Source: Fomitopsis serialis
Taxonomy: Eukaryota; Basidiomycota; Agaricomycetes; Polyporales; Fomitopsidaceae
DNA: 19,267 bases
Direction of reading: 5' to 3'
NCBI RefSeq assembly: GCF_022376445.1
Contig: NW_025955598.1
Location: 1-19,267 of the forward strand
Shown piece by piece: positions 1-10,497 of the stretch. Numbering within the stretch: position 1 is the stretch's first letter; each line of letters starts with the position of its first letter. The position numbers were made by a program, and so were the translations under genes. The notes under the pieces are model-generated. The model had not been told where the DNA came from, did not search any database, and was given only the letters and a program-made list of their open reading frames with translations.

Positions 1-1640
1 TACTTATTGAAGCGCATTGTCTGCCGTGGTCCGGGTGAGCGATAGGGTCAGTCAGGATGTCGTCGCAACAGTGTCCGTGCCAACTTGAATGAGCGGCGCG
101 TCGTTGGTGACTTTTCATCCTGTCAGGAAACGCATACAGAGGTGACATAACGGCGATGAAAAAGTTTATAAGAGGTCTCAGCGAAATATGCACCAGTACT
201 TGCACAAGTTGAGTGACTTGGAAGAGAAGGTCGACCTTGCGGGCGTCAGCCAGATTGCTGCCCGATCTTCCCGCCACAGACGCGTCGTCCTCCATCGCCG
301 CTCACAAGTGCTTACGCGTCGACGAGCACGAGCAGCCAGCTCATCACTACCATTCATGGGTCCTCAACCATTCAACACAGCTGGAGCGCACCTCGCGGTT
401 CACATGCCTATCGCGGGAGGACTCTCTTGGAGGGACCATACAAGTCGGAAGACCTCTCGGGCCGTTTGCAAGACCGAACGCCCTAATGAGTCAACGAGGG
501 AAGCCTGGTTGACTTTATAATCTGCCATAGTCCCGCTCAGTGCCATTCTGAAGACTGGAGCTGCAACTCATGCCCCACCAGTGCATACCCAATGATTTCT
601 CCATGCCGGGTGGGCCTTTCAGGTCGTGTGAGTACGTCTAGCCTTTTCGTGATGAGACTGCAGAAGAGACTCACCTGTCTTGATCGCGTCTTGGCTTCCG
701 GATGTTCCTTGTCAATCTTTTGCGAATGTTCATATTTGAGACGAAAGCGGTGAGGAAAGGGCCACTCACTCAGGGTTTGCTGATGCTGACAATGCCCCCT
801 CGCAGTCTGACAACCAAGCCCAATCACCAGCCTCGCCGCGCATGGTTGGCTTTCTCCGCGCTGCATATGAAGATCCGGTGGTGGATGCTGGTAGTGGACT
901 CCATGCAGCTTCGACGGGCCAACACATCGCGTGAGTATGGTGTTGAAAGAAGACGGACGAGACTGTCTACTCATATACACATCGTGCCAGTAACGCCTCC
1001 GCTGTCCTTTGGCATCAGAAACCCCTGTGACCAGATCAGATCGTCGTCGGTGCGGTGGCCGCGGATATTGCTCCGCGGAGTGGTCAATAAGAATGGTACC
1101 GTGCGTAACAAAAGCCGATGGGCATTCGGGAAGTCGGCAAAGGACGCGCTACCGCATGACTTGGATCGCAATGGGGGTACGATTGACCCGCAACATCGAG
1201 CTATCGCATGTAGCGTGTCCGTGTTTGTGCGCGGGAGGTGTTCAGGGTCAAGGCTACATAGCAACGGAGGCCACAGGTGGTCGTATGCAGGTACGTCATA
1301 TGTCAAAGCGTTCGCCATTCTTGTCTCATGTTTCCTGGGAAGCGCATGACATGGATACTCTGTCAGCTTTCTTTCGAGTTGTAATACAGTATCGTGAATT
1401 GCGAAAAGCTTCCACACTGTCGGCGGTCCGTTTTGGGGCGGTTATGGGTGGCTCTTCACTCTTCAATCAGAGCGAGGACGACCGATCAAAGCCCCAGCGC
1501 GGGTGCCTTGCCTCCTCTTTGTGCGGACTCATGATGCTTAGGAACGTGTTAGAAGCCCGTCTAGATTGCCGTACCACAAAGCCACATACATATCCGTCGC
1601 CCACGCGACGCCGCCTCAGGAACAATAGCCTAAGCGATCA
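1..1640. other. No gene recognised
   Basis: Several overlapping frames of 100-215 codons exist on both strands, but none shows a known domain, a helix/strand-like pattern or a consistent splice structure. The best scrap is a plus-strand frame (about 1100-1290) that ends in ATGGRMQ directly before a GTACGT donor-like site. Confidence 0.4.
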
Positions 1641-1648
1641 GCACCAGG

Positions 1649-1656
1649 TATAAATA
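1649..1656 (+). promoter_or_regulatory. TATA box candidate (TATAAATA), plus strand
   Basis: A perfect TATAAATA sits inside GTATAAATACCC, with the first downstream ATG at 1703. That ATG opens only a 27-codon frame ending at TGA 1784-1786 (start MHPFRLGLPPR), so the gene it serves is either very small, spliced or non-coding. Confidence 0.4.
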
Positions 1657-1702
1657 CCCTGCGCGGCCTCGGTTGATTTGTTAAATTCAGCGAGACCCTC
1701 CG

Positions 1703-1786
1703 ATGCATCCCTTCAGACTAGGACTACCGCCCCGCTCCATCGCGCCGTTACCATTCCTCCTAAACCAGCCATCTATCGCCCTCTGA
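1703..1786 (+). CDS. Possible 27-residue ORF behind the TATA box at 1649
   Basis: This is the first ATG after the TATA candidate, 47 bases downstream of it. It encodes a short hydrophobic/proline peptide and stops at 1784-1786. It may be only the first exon of a larger gene: a 138-codon stop-free stretch, without an ATG at its start, lies at 1946-2361 on the same strand and includes VVRVNEYRGRCIDTNQATHA. I could not find a splice pair that clearly joins them. That GC-rich stretch is open in several frames, so this is weak. Confidence 0.15.
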   Translation: MHPFRLGLPPRSIAPLPFLLNQPSIAL

Positions 1787-2626
1787 CAGGAAAATGACTG
1801 GTCAGCGGTGCTAGCTGACAGGTGCTCAGGTCGCCAACGCCGCCCCGCACTTGTGAGTCTATCTTGAATCCTGACTTGGCGGCCCCGGGCCTAACGTCTC
1901 CTCCCACCTGTAGCTTGGCATACTGACTTGATCGACTGCCCGTAGTCGACGCAGCTGCGATGCAACCGCCCTGCGCCGCGTTGCAGAGTCCGCCATGTCT
2001 CTGGCCGCGGAAGATCGGCGAGCTGGAACGAACCCCACCCGGCCACCTTCCGCGCGGCGACGCCTCCTACGCCTCATGAGACCCAGGTCGTCCGGGTCAA
2101 CGAATACAGGGGAAGGTGCATTGATACAAACCAGGCTACACACGCCAACGAGGACGTCTTCGATGGATGTGGCCGTCGCGCCTTAGTCCGGGGACAGACC
2201 CCCGGCTCTCCCTCACCGACGCGACGCCATGCTCTCGCCAACAACCGGCGGCGCGACAGGCCGTTGGACCGACTATATACGAAGATGCAGGCCCGGTGCC
2301 CGTCTCTCCGCCTCCTGTGTATAATCCTGAGTGGAACCGCAGCTCTGCGAGGGACTTGTGAATAACGCGCCAGCATGGCGACCAGACGTATGCCTGAGAG
2401 CCACTAACACACGCTGCAAGACTACATCCATCGGTGAGTTCCGTTACTCCCATTGAACCGAAGGCTCGCTGACGGAGCAACGTCCGGAAAGGTCTCGAAC
2501 GAGTCGCCAAACCGGCTCCACAGTCGCGGTGGTACGAGATGCCGTAGTGCGAAATGCGCGATCTCTGCGACGACAACGAGGGTCATCCTTCGCTGGAACA
2601 CTGCTGAAGCAAGACAGTCGTCTTGC

Positions 2627-2969
2627 TCACGGGTGCGCTGCCAGCCGAGAGTGGTCCACGCGTGGAAACCGTGACCATGAGGAAGTTACGCAACTATGGC
2701 ACAGCCAGTCGTTGCACACTGGAGTACTGTCTCGCACAAAACGCACCAGTTGATTCACCGCCCAATTCCGCACTACGTCGCACGTCGCATCGTAGGTAAG
2801 TAGCCTGGGACTCGAGAACTCTCCAGTGCTCGTCCGGTGCGTCTCGGGCGTCTGCGGGATCGAGCACAGATCTGACAGCCACAGACGCGTCACGAACTTG
2901 AACTGTCCTTTCCTCTAGCAATCGCAACTCTGACTGGTTCTGGTCGCTGATCAACATCGCTGTCTTCAC
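2627..2969 (-). CDS. Coding-like minus-strand stretch, heptad-rich, unknown
   Basis: Minus-strand reading gives QSELRLLEERTVQVRDASVA, a charged stretch with coiled-coil spacing, followed by EHWRVLESQATYL. Such a helix ahead of a short hydrophobic motif recalls the start of many mushroom F-box proteins, but no F-box (LPPE-type) motif follows. The first frame runs to about 2694 and a neighbouring frame continues to 2627 (VVRNWAVNQLVRFVRD). The start is unclear: GTG at 2969 or ATG at 2957. It could be a remnant or chance. Confidence 0.2.
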
Positions 2970-3078
2970 GCGGCTTCTCCTCCGTAGGGCGAGACGAGTG
3001 CGATGCTTTGAAATTCTGGCTAAATCCTAATGTGGCATAAACACAACTCGGACAGAACAGGCCCGTCGATTTGGCAAA

Positions 3079-6000
3079 TCATACTCCAACATGTATGAAC
3101 GCCGCCCATTGTAGAGGAGACATCCTCGACTGTTGGCACACCTTGACTGCTGCGTGAAGTGCGCGAGCTGCACCGCCGAAATGATGCTACCGTCTTGTAG
3201 CAAGTGCCGGTAGAACAACTCGGCATGCGGGGTGCGTCACGATCACTGATAGACCACATAGTCGCGACTGCAGTTTGGAACCCGGCAGATAGCATAGCTG
3301 ACGCGATGTTGATAGACTCGTCCGGCTCAGACGCACTCAGTCGTGCTGTCTGACACGCACTCAGAAACACAGCTTGGCGTCGGGCAACGGAGTGCGCATG
3401 AGCCTAAGGACTGGGAGAATTCCATCGTGGAGCACTATCGCGCTATCCAGAGGAGTCGGGGATGCGATTCCGTGGCAAGCGAGGTGAGTGATGTGAGATT
3501 TTGCCATCTCGGCGAGTACTGTGAGGCTTGTCGCGTCTGAGCTTTGAACACAGTGCATCTTGGCGACTGAGCGAATAACTGCATCGACACTCTTGAGTTC
3601 AACATCGACATTAGGGATAGAAGGGTGGCCAGGTGAGTCGGCTTGACCAACCAAGAGGATTTGATCGGTGATCCAATGGCAGATGATGTCGACGTCGTTA
3701 GGAGGTCGGACAGTGTCGGTGTGTAGGACGAAACAGCGTAATCAGCTGCACACGGTCCGAGCTTCCCGTCATATATTCCCGCTGCGTGAATGGGTAACAG
3801 CGCGAGAGCACCCGTAGGACACCATGTAATGCGCGGAGGATCCTCACGGACCTGATAGAAAGGTGAGTCGCGAGTGTCTGACGATTCCGCATCTCACTGA
3901 CGTACTTCTGTGAATTTGAGGTAGTCCAGGACCGGTTGGACAACATCGCGCCAGATCGCACCCAGTAAACGTATGAGAGTCGCCTCTTCGCCTTGTGCTT
4001 TCCGCTGGCGAGCAGGGCCACTGTATCGGTCCTGAGTGTCAAATGCCTGGCGGGCCCCTCTGTTGGCTTGTTTCAAAGTGACGCGAAGTCGATCGACCCA
4101 GCCCGAGACTCGACTGTATGGGATGGCCGAAAGAGGCAGATACCTCGGTGATGCATCTCGCCCCTCGATGATGATCGCGTAGCCTGACTGTTCAGTACTG
4201 GCGAGCAAGACGATTGTGGAAGACAATGCAGCCTGTGCGAGTCGATGGTAAGAGGGCTGCAGCAGCAAGTCCTCGCACCCCTCGACATGCCGCGCGTCTG
4301 TGAGCAACCGCTCCCATTCTTCAGCGAGTGCACGACGCTTGGCCCTTCGCGGATAATGAAAGCGTCTCGCGCACTCACATCCCCGTCCATCCTGGTGCGG
4401 AATGCGCTAATATTGAGGTCCCGGGCCAGCTCCGCCAGCCTACGGGCGAGCTCGGGCTCACTCTCTTCGAGCCGGGTCATAGGTGTTTTGAGCTGCAAAG
4501 CTTGGCGCCAGAATACGGACCGCCCGCGTTCAAGGAACTCGACGGCCTTGCGGATGTCATTGTAGCGGATTGCGCACGCGGCAGCATCTGAGGCCACCCC
4601 GGACGCGCTGCGGACAAGTGATCGATGGCGGTCGCGGATGTCAAGTCCCAGCGAAGCAAACTGGGGGAGAATCTCCATAACGGTGTCATAGGCCAGTAGT
4701 GCGTCCGCTTCATGGTGCGTATCGGCCATACGAGCCCAGGAGAGCGCACCGTTGTATCGAACGCGAAGGGACGCCGCCGGCGCCTGTGCAGCATCGCGGA
4801 AAGCTGTCATCGCCTGCGTAGCAAGTGAGGCACTGGTTTTGCTTTTGAGAGTATCTCGAATGAACTCCCGAGCGCGACGCGGTAGTTAGCCCAATACGGA
4901 TTGGTGAAGGAGATGCCAGCAAGGCAGGTCTGAAGCGTTTCTATGCTGGATTCGATGTCTTCCGCCTCTCCGGTGAGTCCGTAGTGGCTGCGATACGCCT
5001 CACCAAGTATCGCGTTCAGTCCCGGTCTTCTGACATCGGTTGCGGGTATGGATTGTAGGGCAGATACCGCTGCGGTGATAGCTTCATCCAATTGCGGCAT
5101 ACTCGGCGACGCGGGGGCCATGACTAGACTTGCTTTGCAATGGAGGAGGCTTGCCCGTAAAGAATATGGACAACGGTGTTCCACGCTGACGAGCGTTTTC
5201 CGTGCAGACTGCACTACGTCGGCAGACCCGTTCAGCGCGTACAGCGCAAGCAATGCATGGCAATGAACAACTGCTCGCCGGACAAAAGCAAACAGGACAT
5301 CGCCGGAGGCGTTATGCAAGACCTCCTTGTCTGGATCTTCATTATCATGTTTGACACTAAGCGCGTCGATGCGGGAGGCAATATTGAGATCTTCTATACG
5401 GCCGTAACGTTCGTAGCGAAGCAGGTACGCTTCGACCACTTCAGTAGAGGGAGCGTCAGGCAAAGCGATGACTTCGTCTATATCGCTGGGATCGCCTCCA
5501 TGACCGTATCGTGTATTCAGGCATAGTGTGAGTGGCATCTGATAGAAACTCCATTGGTCGCTGCCCGTAGGGAACCTGCTACGAGCCAGCCGTCCAATCG
5601 CAATTGCCTTGTCCAGATCGGCCAGGGAGCCGTTCCGTGTGTAGCGCTCCCAGAGCACTTGCATCCGATCCGCGATTGTTCCTGTGGACAGATGTCTCAC
5701 TGCAGCAGCCAGATACTGCTCATCGCCTGTTCTCCTGTACCAGGCTGAGTAGATCATGGCTCGCGTGGGGATAACCATATGCCCAGCGAACGATGAGGGA
5801 TCGTCAGCTGCATCAATCTTGTCGAGAAGATCGAGAACCTCCGTAAGAACTGCAAAATCGTAGGGAAATTTTGCAGTAAACCTCTCAAAGAGGTGGGATG
5901 CCAGGTCCTTGTACATGCCCGCGCTAGGTACGTGTGCTTTGGAAATTGTGTCGCGGTGATACTGTATCATGAACTCCCGATGCTCGGCTCGCGATTCTAG

Positions 6001-7897
6001 CTGGCGAGGGGGGAGAGGAGGAAGATTCCCCATGGGTGCCGGTAGTAATTGAGGACCCATGGTAACCAGGCTATCCTCCATAGGCCATATTCCCAGCTTA
6101 AGCGAACGCTTGAAATCCTCAATGTCGTGACTCGTGTGATACCGCTCACGATATGCGTCCTCGAGGTTTTGAGTTAACAAAGGAAAGTGATCATCATGGG
6201 AGTCGGTGATGTGCCACGCTGCCTGTTGGTACTCGATAGCTGCATCCAAGTCATGCTTCTCCTTGCAGTTGGCATATCGGTGGCGAAATAGCGCACCGAT
6301 AGTCTGGTATCGCTCACGCCTAGCGGTACTGTCCAGGAGCGGATCATGCTGCAGGAGATAGTTGATATAGCTGTAGAGTTCCACGTCTATGTCATCCAAG
6401 CGTAGTGTTGGATCCGCAGAGTACACGAACTCCGGAGCGAACCCCAATGTGGTATCGGGCGCTACCCAATTGGATCCGGATCGGGCAATATGAGCTATGC
6501 GCTCAAAGCGCGGCAGTTGACCCAGAGGGTTGACCGTCTTCTTCGGGAACTGAGGTATGGTCAGACACAACGTTCAGTGAGACTCATAATTTGCATGCAA
6601 CCCACTAGAGTCTCGGCATCACTATCCAATGCGTCGGCCATCGTCCTGAGCCATAGCCCGTTGCCACTGTTTTCTCCGGCTTGCAAGACCTCATCTGCTG
6701 CGTCGCGCAGCGACGGTATCAACTCGAGATGATTGACAGGTGGAGCACATAGAAAACTAAGAATCTTCGCCATTTGCACCAGAGTCTGAATGCGAAGTGC
6801 TGAGTTGCGCGGGTAGCAATCGGCCAATTCCCTATGCACGTCGACTGCTTCCAGCATCTCCGCTATGGCAGATGTCTTGTCACTTGCGCCGATGAGGGAT
6901 AATAACGCATGGGCGAGATTTTTGAGGACTGGGGTCCTCTGAGTGTCGCCCGCCGGCCATGACACACATGCAGATCGAAGCAAGAGGATGGAGTGCTGTA
7001 GCTCCGATGCAGTGTTACGCCTATGCAACATAGAAGACCCCAGCTGGCCAGTCAGTGGCGTATACAGATCATGGGTTGGGTCGCATATATCGAGCGCGGC
7101 CCTTTGTGTGGCAACAATCTCGTCGAGGTCGTCTTCCGCGTAGCTCTGCGTCTCGCTACAGGTTTCGGTGACGATATGGTCACCGAGCAAGTGCTCTGGA
7201 AATGAACGATATTGCAAGGTGATAGCGAGTTGATACAGGGCTTCAAGCTGTCTCGAGCTGCCTTTTGGACAGACGCCAGCACACTCGCGCCTCAAGTCAA
7301 TGGCTTCGTCGCGATAGACATGCTGGTGAGGCGAAGACACGAAAGATGTGTCGTAGAGGCAAATCATTGCCTCCATGGCGTCCAGAAATGGCTCGCTTCC
7401 CTCGGGGTTCTGCAGAAGAACCTCTTTCAGCTCGTTGACTTGGGTATCGAGCGCGGCATTCTGATACGGTGAAGTATTGGACAACATATTCAATAATAAA
7501 GGATAGTAAACGCACTCTTTCCGACGACTGCTCCGTTGGCACGGTCGCCGAATCCTCCATCTCCTGAGTAGCAGGCATTATGAGAGCGACGGCGGGCAGC
7601 GGTGCGTTTTCTAGGTTTACGTCTCTTTGCCCTTGCGCAACCAGGTCCAGTGTGATGAATCCCAGGCTGGGCGTAGCGATGAGTGATTCGTATGGGAATC
7701 CAGCTAGTACATGAGTTGTAGGACTGAGAGTCTCACTGAGAGAGCGGCACCATGCCGTAATCGATCGCACGGTCGGTGGTGGGAACCGATCAGTTCTGTC
7801 ACCGGCGCAGCGCACAGCACGGGGCTTTACTTACTCAGAGTCTCGAGCATAGCTTGAGTCCGCGCACCCAACAACTTGAACAACGGAATCCGACTTG
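3079..7897 (-). CDS. TPR-repeat CHAT-domain (caspase-like) protease, multi-exon, with apparent frame breaks
   Basis: CHAT is the clan CD cysteine-protease fold found with TPRs; in bacteria TPR-CHAT proteins cleave partners such as gasdermins, while targets in mushrooms are unknown. The C-terminal domain shows HLACHG (His codon 3472-3474), LSACQTA (Cys codon 3353-3355), MWSISDRDAP and a typical end, AAFIHVGV, before the stop at 3079. Ahead of it are WCPTGALALLPIHAAGIY and ALAEEWERLLTDARHVEG, both usual for the fungal family. The middle (about 4850-7400) has TPR-like units such as RNGSLADLDKAIA. Introns read at 7461-7515, 6550-6605 and 3852-3905 restore frame with proper GT/AG ends; a further one near 7736-7834 would add a short 5' exon, so the start is uncertain. 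The N-terminal part may be C2-like. Single-base losses are needed near 4845, 4325, 3661, 3370, 3230 and 3170. The 4325 break could instead be a 41-base intron with a GTGAGT donor. Family certain; integrity not. Confidence 0.85.
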
Positions 7898-8261
7898 CTT
7901 CACTAAGTTACCAGTGTCTACATAGTAGCTCGGCGCAGACACACAAGTTATCTCCCCTTCGTCCTCATTGTTTACCGATCAATCACGCGTCCTCTGCGAT
8001 ACAGACATTCAAGCCGGGTGTCCCGACTCCCTTCTCGTTTTCTCTGGTACGAACAGCCTTCAAAGGTGGTCTAACCATGACGATCCGTGTCGGTCAACCG
8101 TGACAATGCACTATGTAGTGCCACCCGTCGAACATCTCGGCATGTCGGCGGATCACAACTTCAGACCAGTCGGCCGCTCCCATAGATCGAGGGTGAGTCG
8201 TGTTCCTTTTACCTAGTATGGTGACTATAACTCAAGCTGTCTTACCGGGATAGACCCGTGT
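7898..8261. promoter_or_regulatory. Divergent promoter region between the two protease genes
   Basis: This gap separates the 5' end of the minus-strand TPR-CHAT gene from the plus-strand caspase-fold gene and must hold the promoter elements of at least one of them. I see no clear TATA box on either strand. Further short 5' exons of the CHAT gene may lie here, for example open minus-strand sequence before a GTAAAC donor near 7975, so its extent is approximate. Confidence 0.4.
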
Positions 8262-8312
8262 ATGCAGTATCTCCCGAGTACGTACTCCAACACCATATTA
8301 GTACAGTATTAG
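8262..8312 (+). other. Possible upstream ORF in the caspase gene leader
   Basis: An ATG at 8262 opens a 16-codon frame that ends at a TAG (8310-8312), 11 bases before the ATG of the caspase-fold gene and in a different frame. If transcription starts upstream of 8262, it could dampen translation of the protease. Short frames like this also arise by chance, and the transcription start is unknown. Confidence 0.25.
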
Positions 8313-8323
8313 CTTCTCATGCG

Positions 8324-10497
8324 ATGAACAGGTTGAAACGGATATTCGCCCTCGTTGTCGGGATCAATAACTACAGCAATTCGACAGTAACCTCGTTGCG
8401 AGGAGCTGTTCCTGATGCGAAAGCAGTCGTAGAATATCTACATGCTCAGCTGCAGGTTCCTACGGATCATATTCGATGTCTTCTCGATCATTCTGCGACG
8501 CGTACTGCTATCATTGATCAATTATTACAGATGCGGGATGATCCACGCATCGAACCCGGAGATCCTATTCTTGTGTACTATGCTGGGCATGGCGGCGAAG
8601 CAGAACCTCCGTCGACATGGTCGACGGCCAGCATCCAAACCCTTATTCCCTACGACTATGGGATCGCGGCTAACAGCCAGACAGTCCATAGTATTCCCGA
8701 TAGGACCCTAGGAGCATTGCTGGCACGCCTAGCTGAGGTGAAGGGGGATAACATTGTGCGTTGGCATTCCCACCTTGCGATTTGCAGCTTTGAATTATAG
8801 TTACAGACAGTCATATTGGACTGCTGTCACTCTGGGTCTGGGACGCGGACGACTGTTTCAGATCCTACTAGGTTGGCTCGAGGTCTCAATGTGACAGAAA
8901 CCCTACCCGATGGCTTGGATTCATCCATCTTAAGCCTCCACGGAGGCACGCGTCACGCAGAGATCGCCCCGGGATTTCTTCGCCGAGGTCTGCGCTCGCA
9001 TGTCCTTCTCGCCGCATGTGGCTCGAAAGAGCTGGCGATGGAACAACAAGAACGCGGTATCTTCACTGTCGCCTTACTACGTACACTTTCGACTGTCGGT
9101 GCACACCGAGTGACCTACCGGGATCTACTGCGACAGATGTACGCACTACCAGGGTGAGGTATCAAGTGAACTTCGAGTTCGGCGATGCGTACTGATATAC
9201 CTCCTTTCGCCAGACAGAATCCGCAGTGTGAAGGCTACTTTCAAGACCGAATTCTCTTCAATTCCAAGCTCTCGGCGTCGCGACCCCTCCACATAGTCAG
9301 CCGAGACACAAAGGGGGTAATCCTCGCAGCAGGTGCTATTAACGGAGTGGCCCTTGGCTCTCCGTATGCCGTTTACCGGGCCAGAGACGATCCGATCGTT
9401 GGGGCACCTCCTCTCACAATCCTTCGCGTTTCGGAGGTGCGCTCAGTCGAGAGCACGCTCGTGGCCACATCCGCCCACCCAACCTTAGAATTGGCTCCTG
9501 GACAGTCAGCGTATGCCCTGCAGACGGAGGCCGGTACTGACGAATATCTACAACTCCACATTGCAACGGAGACCTGCCGCTCGTTCGTGTTGAATGCCAT
9601 AGCAAACCATACGCGAGATGGTTTATCGAGGCCTACGAAGGTTCAGCTGGTGGATAAGGCTTCCGCAGACCTCGAGGCGGTCATGGAGGCGTCGATCATG
9701 CATCTGACCATCCTGCATCCGCTGATCGCGGCGTGCGGTGTGCAGCACTTACCATTTCACCTCGACGTCTCAACCGATGATGTCTGCGAGACGCTGCACG
9801 CAGCGTCGCACTTCTTCTGGCACCTAAAGCGGACAACCACGGAGCAGTCATTAGCAGGGAGCGTGAGGATAGAGTTCAGAAGACTGCGAGAGGTCCCTGC
9901 GGAGGATGAGTTCGACGATCCGACTTACGAGCCATATGGGCCAGATCTAAATATCGCGGGCATGGTCGACCTTCTCGTCGACGAGGATGCCATATATGGA
10001 ATCAATCTCGTCAACGAGAGCCACTTCCCGCTCTATCTTTCGCTGTTCTACTTCAGTAGCAGCGATTTGAGCATCAGTGAGTGCTCTGCAGTCATAGAAT
10101 AGCTATTACTTACCGTATGACGCTAGCATCGTATTATGAGCCACCATCAGCAGGCTCTGTGCGAGTGGACCCACCTCTTGAGCCCTACGGATCCGTAACC
10201 ATCGGATACGGCACAGCTGGCTCAGCTCCGTACAACTACTACCTGTGGGAAAATCAGGAACTCGACGTTGGGCTTTTGAAGCTCTTCCTGTCGACAGAGT
10301 ACGTCGATCTGTCGCACCTTTCCCAAGAATCGCCGTTTCATGGGGACCATCGGGAAGCAAGGATGGTGCGAAATGTTACTCACGAGTCACTGTGGGACAC
10401 CTCTCTCGTCACAGTCGTACACCGTATGCGACCGCTTTCCGGGGAAAAGCAGATGGCTTCCTCTAACCTTCGAGAACGAATCGATGGTAGGATGTGA
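8324..10497 (+). CDS. Caspase-fold (peptidase C14-like) protein, four exons, intact
   Basis: This is a predicted cytosolic cysteine protease of the caspase/metacaspase fold, in the form common in Agaricomycetes: an N-terminal p20-like domain plus a long C-terminal region of unknown role. The p20 domain begins IFALVVGINNY near residue 7, has the catalytic His in YYAGHGG (H89, codon 8588-8590) and the Cys in LDCCHSG (C151, codon 8825-8827). After an intron comes NPQCEGYFQDRILFN, which leads the C-terminal region. Introns are 8756-8806 (GTGCGT/ACAG), 9154-9213 (GTGAGG/CCAG) and 10077-10126 (GTGAGT/CTAG); the exon lengths 432, 347, 863 and 371 sum to 671 codons with no break. The ATG at 8324 lies just before the conserved start of the domain; no upstream in-frame ATG was found. 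It is divergent to the TPR-CHAT gene. Its substrate and activation cannot be told from sequence; the last roughly 40 residues match nothing I know. Confidence 0.9.

Noticed and set aside
1031..1090. Plus-strand DQIVVGAVAADIAPRSGQ, resembling the first strand of a sugar or pseudouridine kinase
   Set aside because: It ends in a stop after 19 codons and none of the following family motifs appears in any frame downstream.
702..1653. Two long plus-strand frames (215 and 214 codons) overlapping each other
   Set aside because: They overlap in different frames, have no repeated or domain-like pattern, and a long minus-strand frame covers the same bases; no choice can be supported.
1859..2376. Overlapping arginine-rich frames on both strands
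   Set aside because: The segment is GC-rich and stop-poor in several frames at once; the Arg runs are what such composition gives by chance. A real exon may be hidden here, but I cannot choose a frame.
2627..2969. F-box protein
   Set aside because: The coiled-coil-like lead is suggestive, but no F-box core motif follows, so only a coding-like stretch is reported.
6550..6605. A frameshift between the two long reading frames of the TPR region
   Set aside because: A 56-base intron with a CTGAC branch site and a CTCAG acceptor restores the frame in phase 0.
7481..7500. An inserted base in the CHAT gene near 7498
   Set aside because: A 55-base intron (7461-7515, GTGCGT donor, ATCAG acceptor) explains the frame change without any error.
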